In this document: positions 53,501-60,979 of the stretch, piece by piece
Layout of the letters: each line of letters begins with the position of its first letter
Numbering within the stretch: position 1 is the first letter of the stretch
Source of the DNA: Bipolaris cookei
Lineage: Eukaryota; Ascomycota; Dothideomycetes; Pleosporales; Pleosporaceae
Direction of reading: 5' to 3'
Assembly (NCBI GenBank): GCA_002286855.1
Contig: NRSV01000075.1
Coordinates: 62,001-126,000 of the forward strand
Length of the DNA stretch: 64,000 nucleotides
Translations under genes and position numbers: made by a program
Notes under the pieces: generated by a model
What the model was told of the DNA's origin: nothing
The model's database searches: none
Seen by the model: only the letters and a program-made list of their open reading frames with translations

Positions 53501-56500
53501 GTTATTAAACTTAGTGCAGATACGCAGACACTCTCATGCCTGATCGGACCATATCTTATATTTTTACGTTGTAGAATTTTTGTAAATGATCTCAGGTAAA
53601 AATTTTTCTGTAATTATTCATACCTGATTTTATTTTTACTATTTTTTCCTTTCCTTGTATTGTATTGTGCTCTTTTCTATCAAATATGTTTACTACTTCC
53701 ATTCAATCTAAGGAATCTAAATGTTTAGTTCCAAACAAAGGGTATTTTAAAAGGTAATTTTTAGCATGAATATTACCTTTAATATTAGTAGTTCTAACTC
53801 TATACTCAGGGTTTGGTTTATCCGATCTTATTTTTTTTACTTCGGTATCTAAAAACTCAGCAATATAAGTTAAAAATTCTAGATTATCAAATCCTTTATG
53901 ATCTAATCGTCTTTGAGATATTTCTAATTTACATTCAAGTTTAGGATATTTACCTGAAAGAGTTGTTCTTACTTGAAAAGAAGCATCTGCTTCTATAAAC
54001 CCTGACAACCATGGATTTGAATCTAATGGCTCTTTAGAGTATTTTTCAATACTAACTCCTTTATTTTCATTTAAAAAATCTATTAAAGCATTAAGACTGT
54101 GTATTTTAGGTGTTCTCATGTTTCCATTAATTAATGAAATAACGAATAATATACCATCATAGCTATTTATGGTTAAGATATAAGCGTCTACCCCTTTTTT
54201 TCTATCCTTTGGGGATGGTCCCCTTCAGGGGCCATACCTAAAGGTAAGTCCCCATCGGGGACTAGATAACGAACCTACACCCAATTCTTTTTGAATTAGT
54301 AAAGCTAAAGGTAAGTCTTTTAAATGAAAAACTATTTGTATAGAAGGATAATTTAATTTACCCTTAGGGGATCTCAAAGTTTTTGGTGTAATTATTGTAC
54401 CATCACCTTCAATAAGCCCAGTAAAATAATAACTAAAAAGAGATTTGTTTAAATTTTTATTGTGGTTGCCGGTATGGATTGATCTAAAAGTTGCACATAA
54501 AGGAAAGGTTAAAGTTTCTAAACTACAACCAAAATATTTTGGCGTGTGGCCTCTGAGGTTCTCTAAAAAGTTCAAACTTAATAGATTACCTGCTGATTGC
54601 GATATATTGTTATATAACGGTTCCCAGAATACAGCCAAATTTAGAGCCGGCAGAATAAGTTTACCGGTTTTATTTTTAAATAAAAAAGATTTGTTTACAT
54701 TTTTACTCGTATGACTAAATCTAAGAGCAATACACAGAGGAAAATACAAAAATTATACAAAATAAAGATATTTTGGCGTGTGGTCTCTGAGGTTCTTAGA
54801 TAGATTGTAACTATCTAATTACCTTCTGATTGAGTTAATCTTTATATAACTTGTCCCAGAATATAGCCAAATTTAAAGCGAGCAGAATATACTATTAATA
54901 CCCTAACCCTAATCGGCTTTACTTAAATTGTCTTTAAAGACTAAGCGACTAGATATCTAGTCGCTTATTTCCTTGCTCTGTAAATATAAAATACCAAAGA
55001 TTAAAACTTATACTGTTTACTGTTTATTTTTAAAAGAACCTCTTAATTTTAATTTATATTGAAAATGTGGTATTATATACGGTTCTATTAAAGTTATAAA
55101 CTTATTTCAAGAATCCGCTTTAATATACAACAAGTAAGGTGTTATTGCCATATCTTTTCGAGTATGTATTGAACAATTTAAATTAAATTTATTCTTTAAT
55201 ACCTTAACTAATAACTCAACTTCTGACAAAGTAAAGGAATTAGTATTAAAAACAAACCCTGAACGATCAGGACTCCCATCATCCATTGCTCAGTAAGCAA
55301 GAGATCTAGCGGTTAACAATTCTTCTATATTAGAAGGTATTACTTTCTTTTTATTTTTGTAAAATAAGTCATAGTAGTAATTAAATGCCTCGTAAGTCAA
55401 TGTATCAAAAAATATTGATTGATGGGTTTTATCTTTAAGTCTTGCATCTTTAATTTGGGGAGTCGTTTTACAAAATTCTTGAAATATTGTATAAAGATGA
55501 ATAATATAAGGTTCATTTTTAATGCTTTGTTTGAAATGTAAAGAAGTATTTTTAGATCTTTTCCTAATATAAAGATCACCTAAAGCCGACCCTATTAATA
55601 CTTCTTTTAATTCATTAGGTATTTGTTCTAAAGTTACAGTTTTAGGTTTTTTATTTAAGGAAAGGGGAATAGGGCTAGAGCTATTAAAATATAAACTAAA
55701 CCAACCCGCTAAGACAGGTAATGATAATAATAATAAAACAGCTGTAATAACAACTGCTCAAGCAAATAAGATTAATTTATGTAATCTTATACCAGGACTT
55801 CTCATGTTAAATGTAGTTGTCATGACTAAAAATAGTTAAAATAATAACTATTTGTGGACTATATTTTAAGCGTATTAATATACGGTCTTTAACGTGTAGT
55901 CTCTGAGGAACCTAATGATAATCAAAATTACTTTTGTTTCCTGCTGATTAAGCATAGCTTACAAGATTTTTACTATTAAGTACTTATAAACACTGAGCTA
56001 TTCCAGCATACAGTTAAAAATTTTATATGAATCCCATTACAACGTATTTTCTTTCACATATTCACATAAATATCCTTTATATGCTTTACCTAAATCAATG
56101 TGTTTAACTAATGTTACTTGAGAAGCAGATAAACCTTTGTTATGTAAATATTCCACACATTTACCTAAACTTCACCGAGGGTCGGGGATGTCCCCGGCCC
56201 GAGGGGGAGGACCCCCTCGAGGGGGGACTAGGTAACACAATAGTGTTTTCTAAATTATCCACAGATGTTAATCTAACAGGTTTAGATAAACTATTAAGAG
56301 CTTTATTTTTATTGTATTTAACTCTGTCCTTTTCCAGCATTAAAGCTAAATCTAAATCAGACATATCTTTAACTTTAGCAGTTAAAACAGGTTCTCTTAA
56401 AAATTTGTATTTACCTAGATAATAAGTACCATGATTTAAATGCTTAGTGAGTGTAGTGCGATGAATATTAAACTTTTCAATTAAATTTATTTGCTCGCTA

Positions 56501-59500
56501 GTATAATAATACAATATAGACATATCCCTATTATACATAAAAACAGATTTTCCATTATTAGATCCAACAACTGTAGCAACTCTTATGGTATTTAATGTGA
56601 AACTAGGGTCTAACAAATAATACTGTTCTAATGCAATTTCTGATCCTTTAATGTAATTATGGTAAAAAGGAAAAACTTGTAGAGAGAAATTTTTCAATCC
56701 TTCTTTATGTAATAAAGGGATTAATAAACCACTCTTTCTATGGGACAAATTAATATAGCCATTTAATCTAAAAGCCAACTGTGATGATGAACCTACATAT
56801 TTTCTACCTGTAGTAGTATGTGTAAAGATATATATACCAGGTATTCTTTGTTTACTATTCCCCTGCGGGGAATCCCTTCAGGGTTCCCTAAGGGGAATCC
56901 CGCAGGGATTAGGTAAACCAAGTTTATCTTTAAGAACATCCTTAGTTATACTTTTTTGATTTAAATTAGTTAAAGTAAAACTTGCAGTATCAATTAAAGA
57001 TTTTAATTCTTGTTCTGTAATTTTAATATTACAGTAAGCTAAAATTTCATTAATTTTTTCAGCAGTCACTATTCCACCACTATTAATTTGCTCCACAGCT
57101 ATTACATGTGCATGTTTATTAGGACCAGATCTACCCAATATCTCTTTTCAACGATTATCCAATTTAGGTTTATCATTGTTTTCAGGAGAATCCTTTTTTT
57201 TAGAGTTATTGTCTTTTCCATTGTTATCCTCACCATAATTATTATCTTTTTCAGAGTTGTTTTTAAACATATATTTTGGTTTATTGCTACTAAAGTAACA
57301 TTTATTAATTGTTAATTGAAAGTTTGTTGAATATCTTAAATATGTAAGAAATACATTGAATACTAAATTCATAGCCCCAAGTAAACTTGAGATACCAGAA
57401 AGATGTAATCCAAAGATAGCTAAATCCACACTTGGACCACTATGACTTTGTATTCCTGATAAAGGTGGGTAACAATAATGTTGATAACTTCATTAATAAA
57501 TATATTATTAACTAATGTTATACGCAATAAATTTCTTTATTGTTCGGACTATACTATCATCCTTCAATAGAAATATATTTTATTTTTTAGTGGGTATTTC
57601 TAGCCCCTGTTTTTTTTTCTAGTTATGAAATAACGTCGAAAAAAAAACTAGGGGCTTACCCTTTTCTCCCGGGAAGATCCCCGATGGGGCTCATCCCGCA
57701 GGGATAGTAATTGTTTTCTTATTTTTCTAACAGTATCTCTAATACTAGCTAATTTTTCATAATTTCCTTTATTTTTTACATATGATCTAGCTCATATTCT
57801 ATATTCTAAGGATTTTACACCTTTCATTGTGTTTTGAAAATAATCAATGATATTTTCAATCGACTTAGAATTAGTAGTATCTAAAATGTAATGATTATAC
57901 ATTTCTTTGTATTTAACTGGACTAGGAATATGAAGTATTAATCTTATACTTTCTAAAACTATTCTATCCAGTTTTTGAGTTAAACCAAATCCATGAACTA
58001 TTCTCTTAGAATCTTTTGAAACTAAATAAAAACTACCTTCAGCTTCTATAAATCCTATAACTCAAGGTTTTGTCATTATACCTTGTATAATATTTATATC
58101 AGTTAAAGGAAGAGAAATATTGTTTCATACAGGAGATAAGTAATCATCTTCCTTTTTGCTATTCTTAAGTATAAAAAGTTCTTTTTCTTTTTGTTCTTTA
58201 CTCATATTATCATTATTAAGTATGCATAAAGCTTTCTTAAATCTAAGATAATCGAAATATTTGCTAGTTAATAAAGGATATTTATCAAAAATAGGTAATA
58301 TTATATTTTCTATGTGCTTACGATCTCTTATAAAAAATTGTCCTTTATTATTATCCTTAGTTACAGAACCTACTCCTAACTCTTTTTTTACATAATAAAG
58401 CAATCTTAGATTATATCTAGATTGTACTAATTTATAAGATAATCCTCACTTACCATTAGAATAATTTATAGAAAAATTACCATCACCATCTGTAACACCA
58501 ACTAATCATTGTTCAAAATAAGTTCTAGATGAAGGATGCTCTCCGTTAAGTCTCTGATGGATAAATTTACTTACCCAGGCGTGTTGTCTCCGTGAATTAT
58601 ACATTTTTACGTACGTACTTATTAATATAATAAAACATGAGTAGTATAAAATTTTTGGAAGATTTTCACGCATCGAGGAGAGTTTTATTGCCTCTATGTT
58701 ACCATAAAGCAACTCCTTACACTCAAGAGTTCACCCTGTCAGAACTCTGTTTTTATTATCTCGTTATTGTTAACCCTGATTACATTAAACTGTAAAAACT
58801 GTTTAATGAATCTCAATTGAATTGAGTTCTTTTAGTATTCATGCTGTTTTTTAGGAATATTAATTCTGAGGATCCTTCTAGAGTTTTATATTTTTTATGA
58901 ATTCTTATATGATGTGCTTTACATCAATCTAAGAAATCTTGATGTTTAGAGCTAAATAACGGATAAGCATTTAAATAATTTATTAAAATCTGGCAAGAAC
59001 TTTTTTTAGTTGTTCTTACCGAATATGCTAATTCAATATAATCACTTTTAATTCTCTTAATCTGATTAACGTTCTTAACATCAAGAAACTCTCGTATTTT
59101 TTCCATAACATATAGATTGGAATTATCTTTTTGAGATAAATCAGAATTAGCTTTGTATAAATTTTTTTGAGATATAGCCATGTAACATTTAACTGTATTT
59201 GCTATACACTGGGAATTTAAATCAAAACCACAATAAAAATGACCATCCGCTTCAATAAACCCAGCTAATCAAGGGTTGCTATCTAGTAAACTAGAATCCA
59301 AACCTAGTTTTACTATTTCGGGTTTATCCTTGTATTTAGCATTTAACCAATCAATTAATCTATATAAAGCCTCTATCTTAGGAGTTCTCATATTTCCATT
59401 AAGTAATACAGCAATCGATTGTATTGAATTCAAATCTTGAAATAGAAGATCTATATAATTTGAATTCTTAGGATGCACTATTTTACCTCCCCTGATAACA

Positions 59501-60421
59501 TCTTGGATTTTAATAGCTAAAGGGGCATCCTTTTTTACAAAAGTGATTTTTACTACAGGGTATAACAATTTACCTTTTTGATTTCTAACTGTCTTAGGGA
59601 CAATTATAGAACCATCCCCTTCTATTAATCCTGCTAAATAACCACCTAGTTTTTTACTAGTCCCCTGCGGGGCCTTGCCCTGCTGCGGGACAAGCCCGCG
59701 AGGGCTAGTTGAGTTATTAGGCAAGAAAGAAAGGGGTACTAAGGAAGATATTTGTATTTTATAGATTTCACCTATCTAATAAAAAAATACATGTTACACA
59801 TATTTTCATATAGTGAATGGACTATATCTTCACCCTTATTAAAAGGAGTGTACCACGTATAGTCTCTGAGGATAATACAAAATCTATGTTCTGTTTTCCT
59901 GCTGATTGCCCATTGTATCATATTTAAACATTTTACTTATTTAACTAAGTTATGGTTTTAGAATTTAATAAAATATAAACCTTTAGGGTCTTCCAGCATA
60001 TAGTGGCATACTACATAGTAGTTGTTTACTATTTAGGCACAGGTTTCGTACCTACTCCATTTTCTATTCCACCTGCAAATAAGAAAAGAACAATACTAGG
60101 TATTAATAATAAGTAACTTATATTATTAAGTCTAGGGAATCCCATATCAGGTCCTCCTAATCCTAATGGAAGTAAAAAGTTACCGAATCCACCGATTAAA
60201 GCTGGCATAACCATAAAGAAAATCATAATAATAGCATGAGCAGTAATAATACTGTTATATAATTGATTATCCGCAATATACTGAACACCAGGTCCTGACA
60301 GCTCTAATCTTATTAAAACAGAAAAAGCAGTTCCAATTAAACCTGCAAATAATGCATATATTAAATATAATACACCGATATCTTTGGCATTTGAAGATAA
60401 AAATCATCTTTCAAATCACAT
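35555..60421 (-). CDS. cox1-cox2: fused cytochrome c oxidase subunits 1 and 2 (16 exons)
   Basis: Catalytic subunits of complex IV. cox1 exons: 60050-60421, 58726-58739, 57366-57472, 55704-55825, 53342-53435, 51877-51898, 50598-50766, 48361-48517, 46733-46782, 45578-45595, 44380-44516, 43180-43198; shared exon 39905-40351; cox2 exons: 37789-37908, 36148-36570, 35555-35653. Joined: 789 aa, no stop. COX1 landmarks: [70 protein letters not shown]2: GHQWYWSYEYPDF and CuA ligands in [13 protein letters not shown]. The shared exon passes from [10 protein letters not shown] straight to [20 protein letters not shown] with no stop or ATG. All junctions fit exon-T / intron-G. Confidence 0.93.
35654..36147 (-). 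other. cox2 group I intron 3, no ORF
   Basis: 494 nt between FYG and QCSEICG. The core resembles nad1 intron 1: TATGCAGTTCATCGACTAAAC (about 35932-35952, minus) and TTAAGATATAGTCAGCC (about 35886-35902). The only intron here without any HEG trace. Confidence 0.85.
36571..37788 (-). other. cox2 group I intron 2
   Basis: Between KYLNHG and TLIELIWT. First-type core behind the HEG: AATCAGCAGGAAACCC (about 36650-36665, minus), CCTCAGAGACTATATGCG (about 36613-36630), AGATTTAGTCCAATA (about 36578-36592). Confidence 0.88.
36814..37788 (-). CDS. GIY-YIG homing endonuclease, cox2 intron 2
   Basis: 324 codons fused to the exon KYLNHG. GIY-YIG core [19 protein letters not shown], catalytic helix [17 protein letters not shown], three NUMOD3 repeats ([37 protein letters not shown]) and a C-terminal NUMOD1 ([16 protein letters not shown]). 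A palindromic insert reading [19 protein letters not shown] lies in frame before the first NUMOD3 (37225-37280). No TAA/TAG. Confidence 0.86.
37909..39904 (-). other. cox1-cox2 intron 13 (cox2 intron 1)
   Basis: Splits VELH from DNIMYYLV. Second-type core near its 5' end: AAAATCGCGGATCTAAATC (about 39747-39765, minus), GAGCAACGAGTAGACG (about 39702-39717). About 350 nt of further structured, GC-richer sequence (39240-39600) precedes the HEG, more than such introns need, perhaps a second core. Confidence 0.8.
38206..39231 (-). CDS. LAGLIDADG homing endonuclease, cox2 intron 1
   Basis: Intact 341-aa enzyme from ATG 39231. Motifs [14 protein letters not shown] and [14 protein letters not shown]; tails [20 protein letters not shown] and [12 protein letters not shown]...MNTFRK. 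Motif 1 has Ala for the usual Gly (EACF). No palindromic insert. Confidence 0.88.
40384..40574 (-). pseudogene. NUMOD1 tail of a lost GIY-YIG gene
   Basis: Readable [20 protein letters not shown] then [16 protein letters not shown] ... KIYSYKDKL and stop at 40384. This is the usual C-terminal DNA-binding module of GIY-YIG HEGs without any nuclease part. A family C palindrome (40572-40630) sits exactly at its upstream edge. Confidence 0.6.
40572..40630. repeat. GC-rich palindromic element, family C
   Basis: TTCCCCTGCGGGGAATCCC ... CGCAAGGGATTAG. A near-identical copy lies at 56856-56912 in cox1 intron 3. Confidence 0.85.
40655..41710 (-). CDS. LAGLIDADG homing endonuclease, cox1 intron 12
   Basis: 351 aa from ATG 41710. 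Motif 1 [14 protein letters not shown], motif 2 [14 protein letters not shown]; tails [20 protein letters not shown] and [20 protein letters not shown]. Intact. By sequence type it resembles the HEGs of second-type introns (nad1-i2, cox3-i5), not the cox1 first-type ones, which supports transfer from elsewhere. Confidence 0.86.
41825..42859 (-). CDS. GIY-YIG homing endonuclease, cox1 intron 12
   Basis: 344 aa. Nuclease core [20 protein letters not shown] with NLSRRMEEY; long linker with the catalytic [10 protein letters not shown] stretch; C-terminal NUMOD1 ([20 protein letters not shown]). A 52-bp palindrome (42171-42222) is read in frame as [18 protein letters not shown]. No stop besides TGA = Trp. 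It lacks NUMOD3 repeats. Confidence 0.84.
42171..42222. repeat. GC-rich palindromic element, family B
   Basis: 52 nt, CTAGTCCCCTGCGGGGCC ... GCGAGGGCTAG; identical to 59657-59708 in the same orientation. Bounded by CTAG at both ends and preceded by TTTTTA in both places. Confidence 0.9.
43199..44379 (-). other. cox1 group I intron 11
   Basis: Between FTGV and NLTFFP. HEG first, then first-type core: AATCAGCAGGAAATCC (about 43289-43304, minus), CCTCAGAGACTACACG (about 43252-43267), ATGATATAGTCCAC (about 43208-43221). Confidence 0.88.
43479..44379 (-). CDS. GIY-YIG homing endonuclease, cox1 intron 11
   Basis: Exon-fused frame of about 299 codons. GIY-YIG core [19 protein letters not shown] with NLTKRMTSH; catalytic helix region [18 protein letters not shown]; then [16 protein letters not shown] (NUMOD3-like) and [16 protein letters not shown] (NUMOD1-like). 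Its N-terminal linker includes two palindromic inserts in frame ([12 protein letters not shown] from an AAAGAACTAT hairpin, and a GAAGATGA/TCATCTTC hairpin). Confidence 0.85.
44517..45577 (-). other. cox1 group I intron 10
   Basis: Between the 18-nt exon TYYVVA and HFHYVLSM. Motifs: CAATCAGCAGAAAAC (about 45381-45395, minus), TCTCAGAGACTATACG (about 45347-45362), AATGATATAGTCCAC (about 44538-44552). The HEG spans the interval between the last two. Confidence 0.87.
44552..45577 (-). CDS. LAGLIDADG homing endonuclease, cox1 intron 10
   Basis: Exon-fused, 341 codons. Motifs [14 protein letters not shown] and [14 protein letters not shown]. The frame crosses the Q and R core segments ([17 protein letters not shown]) before motif 1 and ends in the S segment at 44552. 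In this subfamily the HEG lies in the loop between R and S. No stops; TGA Trp in several places. Confidence 0.85.
45596..46732 (-). other. cox1 group I intron 9
   Basis: Between [11 protein letters not shown] and TYYVVA. HEG first, then first-type core: GATCCGTAGAGACTAAACGTG (about 45692-45712, minus), AGTTATAGTCCGATCC (about 45642-45657). Confidence 0.87.
45890..46732 (-). CDS. LAGLIDADG homing endonuclease, cox1 intron 9
   Basis: Exon-fused, 280 codons. Motifs [14 protein letters not shown] and [23 protein letters not shown] leads into motif 1. Intact. It is paralogous to the distal ORF of cox1 intron 7 ([14 protein letters not shown] / [14 protein letters not shown]), so two cox1 introns share one HEG lineage. 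Confidence 0.87.
46783..48360 (-). other. cox1 group I intron 8
   Basis: Between FTIGG and LSGVVLANA (codon TTA split T/TA). Core first (AATCAGCAGGTAACTTG about 48156-48172; CCCAGAGACTAAACG about 48090-48104; GAAGATATAGTCCACAC about 48038-48054, minus), HEG after. An ATCCCTGCGGGATGAGCCCC palindrome (48190-48253) lies in the 5' part. Confidence 0.87.
46820..47923 (-). CDS. GIY-YIG homing endonuclease, cox1 intron 8
   Basis: 367 aa from ATG 47923 (frame open further upstream). GIY-YIG core [28 protein letters not shown]; catalytic helix [18 protein letters not shown]; three NUMOD3 units ([35 protein letters not shown]); then two NUMOD1 modules ([17 protein letters not shown] and [17 protein letters not shown]). 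The most complete GIY-YIG gene in the window, with no palindromic insert. Confidence 0.88.
48614..49579 (-). CDS. LAGLIDADG homing endonuclease b, cox1 intron 7
   Basis: Behind the core. About 321 aa from ATG 49579. Motifs [14 protein letters not shown] and [14 protein letters not shown]; an acidic linker ([18 protein letters not shown]) precedes motif 1. Intact. Closest relative in the window is the cox1 intron 9 enzyme. Confidence 0.84.
49641..50597 (-). CDS. LAGLIDADG homing endonuclease a, cox1 intron 7
   Basis: Exon-fused, 318 codons, between Q and R of the core. Motifs [15 protein letters not shown] and [14 protein letters not shown]; tail [11 protein letters not shown]. In motif 2 the residue before ADG is Gln (GFTQADG). 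The C-terminus runs into the R segment ([11 protein letters not shown]). Same lineage as the HEG of cox1 intron 6. Confidence 0.84.
50859..51876 (-). CDS. LAGLIDADG endonuclease with palindrome in motif 2, cox1 intron 6
   Basis: Exon-fused, 338 codons. Motif 1 [15 protein letters not shown] is normal. Motif 2 begins [10 protein letters not shown] and then reads [14 protein letters not shown] before SFQIKII: a GC palindrome (about 51231-51274) has been inserted between the catalytic acidic residues and the following beta strand, in frame. Tail [20 protein letters not shown] present. The ORF is open, but the enzyme may be damaged. Confidence 0.84.
51231..51274. repeat. GC palindrome inside LAGLIDADG motif 2
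   Basis: GCTGGCGCAGCCGGCCTGAA ... CCAGCTCCGCTAGC; arms GCTGGC and GCCAGC, inner CAGCCGGCCTG/ CAGGCCGGCTG. Single copy in the window. Confidence 0.8.
52341..53341 (-). CDS. LAGLIDADG homing endonuclease, cox1 intron 5
   Basis: Exon-fused, about 333 codons. Motifs [14 protein letters not shown] and [14 protein letters not shown]; tail [20 protein letters not shown]. Family A copy 6 is read in frame 20 residues into the ORF ([19 protein letters not shown]), ahead of motif 1, where it should do little harm. Intact. Confidence 0.87.
53227..53290. repeat. GC-rich palindromic element, family A copy 6
   Basis: Consensus family A copy; in frame in the cox1 intron 5 HEG. Confidence 0.9.
53556..54749 (-). 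CDS. LAGLIDADG homing endonuclease b, cox1 intron 4
   Basis: Frame open for 397 codons; the N-terminal ~100 translate duplicated core. Motifs [15 protein letters not shown] and [27 protein letters not shown] linker and a [20 protein letters not shown] tail. Family A copy 7 is inverted relative to the other HEG copies and still read in frame ([20 protein letters not shown]), with its TGA as Trp. Motif 2 reads DADAS/EADAS, not DADG, a deviation seen in related enzymes here. Confidence 0.82.
54202..54265. repeat. GC-rich palindromic element, family A copy 7
   Basis: Family A copy read in the opposite orientation to the copies in other HEGs; frame preserved. Confidence 0.88.
55017..55703 (-). 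CDS. LAGLIDADG_2-type endonuclease a, cox1 intron 4
   Basis: Exon-fused, 228 codons. The compact type with [13 protein letters not shown] as helix 1 and [12 protein letters not shown] as helix 2, separated by about 95 residues; C-terminal [11 protein letters not shown] matches the end of the cox3 intron 1 proximal ORF. Intact and small, as expected for this family. Confidence 0.84.
56179..56233. repeat. GC palindrome truncating the cox1 intron 3 HEG
   Basis: GAGGGTCGGGGATGTCCCCG ... CCCCCTCGAGGGGGGACTAG, arms GTCCCCCCTCGAGGGG. It separates two colinear parts of the GIY-YIG gene. Confidence 0.82.
56856..56912. repeat. GC-rich palindromic element, family C
   Basis: TTCCCCTGCGGGGAATCCC ... CGCAGGGATTAG; differs from 40572-40630 at a few bases. 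Read in frame by the GIY-YIG ORF ([20 protein letters not shown]), requiring TGA = Trp. Confidence 0.87.
57473..58725 (-). other. cox1 group I intron 2
   Basis: Between the 14-nt exon (TGWT-L) and [28 protein letters not shown] (about 58543-58559, minus) core segment lies before the HEG motifs and GATAGTATAGTCCGAAC (about 57543-57559) after. Confidence 0.84.
57648..58725 (-). CDS. LAGLIDADG homing endonuclease, cox1 intron 2
   Basis: Exon-fused, about 358 codons. Motifs [14 protein letters not shown] and [14 protein letters not shown]; tail [13 protein letters not shown]. The last ~20 residues ([15 protein letters not shown]) come from a palindrome of the ATCCCTGCGGGATGAGCCCC type (about 57655-57706), which supplies the stop; the native C-terminus was probably a little different but the domains are whole. 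Confidence 0.84.
58780..59724 (-). CDS. LAGLIDADG homing endonuclease, cox1 intron 1
   Basis: 314 aa from ATG 59724; the exon frame itself stops at 60029, so this HEG is not exon-fused. Motifs [16 protein letters not shown] and [27 protein letters not shown] linker. The first 18 residues after MPNNST come from the 52-bp family B palindrome, so the annotated N-terminus is largely repeat-derived and initiation may be lower down. Otherwise intact. Confidence 0.84.
59657..59708. repeat. GC-rich palindromic element, family B
   Basis: Identical to 42171-42222, same orientation, here in a LAGLIDADG ORF instead of a GIY-YIG ORF; read as [18 protein letters not shown] in both. Confidence 0.9.
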
Positions 60422-60639
60422 ACTAATCCCTGATGTTTTTATAGTAAGGTTATTGTATTTATTATTTTTAGATAATATAACTTTGCTTGTAGAAAAGCTA
60501 TTAATAGATGGGGAGCAAGGAGTCACATTTATCTAAAAAGTAAATGTAGGTATATATCCTATTCATATAAAATATATTACTAAAAAAGTTCATTTTACTA
60601 CACTTTTTATTGGAGAGTTATAGTAATAAAAAATCTAGT
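60422..60639 (-). other. cox1 upstream region
   Basis: AT-rich leader before the cox1 ATG (60421). The start is chosen at the ATG directly before [16 protein letters not shown] see no promoter motif I can name. Confidence 0.4.
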
Positions 60640-60975
60640 CCCCTCCCCCCCCCCAAGCTTGCGGGGGGGGGGCGGGTAGAAAAAAAAAGAACATGTTCTT
60701 TTTTTTTTTCAACCCTTTTTTATTTTTTTTCGACGTAATATCGAGTCTTCGAAATTACTAGAAAAAATTAGGAACTAGCCCTAATTTTTTTTTAGACGTT
60801 ATTTCGTTTGTTTTTTTTTTTTCGACGTAATTTCTACGAAATTACTATCCCTGCGGGATGAGCCCCATCGGGGATCTTCCCAAAGGGTAATCCCTAGTTT
60901 TTTTTTCGACGTTATTTCATAACTAGAAAAAAAAACAAGGGCTAGAAAAAAAAGAGAAATAACTAAAAAAAAAAT
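60640..60975. repeat. cluster of GC-rich palindromes upstream of cox1
   Basis: Series of hairpins: CCCCCCCC-AAGCTTG-CGGGGGGGG (about 60645-60671), AAAGAACATGTTCTTT (about 60688-60703), CGACGTAATATCGAGTCTTCG (60729-60749) with its arm, a second CGACGTAATTTC (60823-60834), ATCCCTGCGGGATGAGCCCC (60847-60897) and CGACGTTATTTCATAACTAG (60907-60926). The order of the last elements is the same as at 34550-34640. Confidence 0.82.
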
Positions 60976-60979
60976 AAAA

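Larger units (their letters stand above)
53436..55703 (-). other. cox1 intron 4, duplicated core
   Basis: Between SLPVLAG and [10 protein letters not shown]. Two copies of the 5' core half: 54775-54895 and 54540-54650 (minus: AATTTGGCTRTATTCTGGGA, then AATCAG(A/C)AGGTAAT, then GAACCTCAGAG(A/G)CCACACGCC). One S-type segment, GATATGGTCCGATC, at about 53541-53554. HEG a lies before copy 1; HEG b runs through copy 2. Confidence 0.8.
55826..57365 (-). other. cox1 group I intron 3
   Basis: Between LLGAMN and [15 protein letters not shown] first; then AATCAGCAGGAAAC (about 55938-55951, minus), TCCTCAGAGACTACACG (about 55895-55911), AAAATATAGTCCAC (about 55853-55866). Confidence 0.88.
56161..57365 (-). 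pseudogene. GIY-YIG endonuclease of cox1 intron 3, C-terminus cut off
   Basis: Exon-fused frame: charged Asn/Lys-rich linker, then [18 protein letters not shown] (nuclease), [28 protein letters not shown] (catalytic helix), and NUMOD1-like [21 protein letters not shown] family C palindrome (56856-56912) is read in frame directly before the nuclease. A second GC element (about 56179-56233) shifts the frame and ends it at 56161; the original C-terminus ([20 protein letters not shown]) remains readable in another frame to 56037. Confidence 0.78.
58740..60049 (-). other. cox1 group I intron 1
   Basis: Between ENGVG and the 14-nt exon TGWT. First-type core before the HEG: AATCAGCAGGAAAAC (about 59896-59910, minus), TCCTCAGAGACTATACG (about 59858-59874), GAAGATATAGTCCATTC (about 59817-59833). 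Confidence 0.88.
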
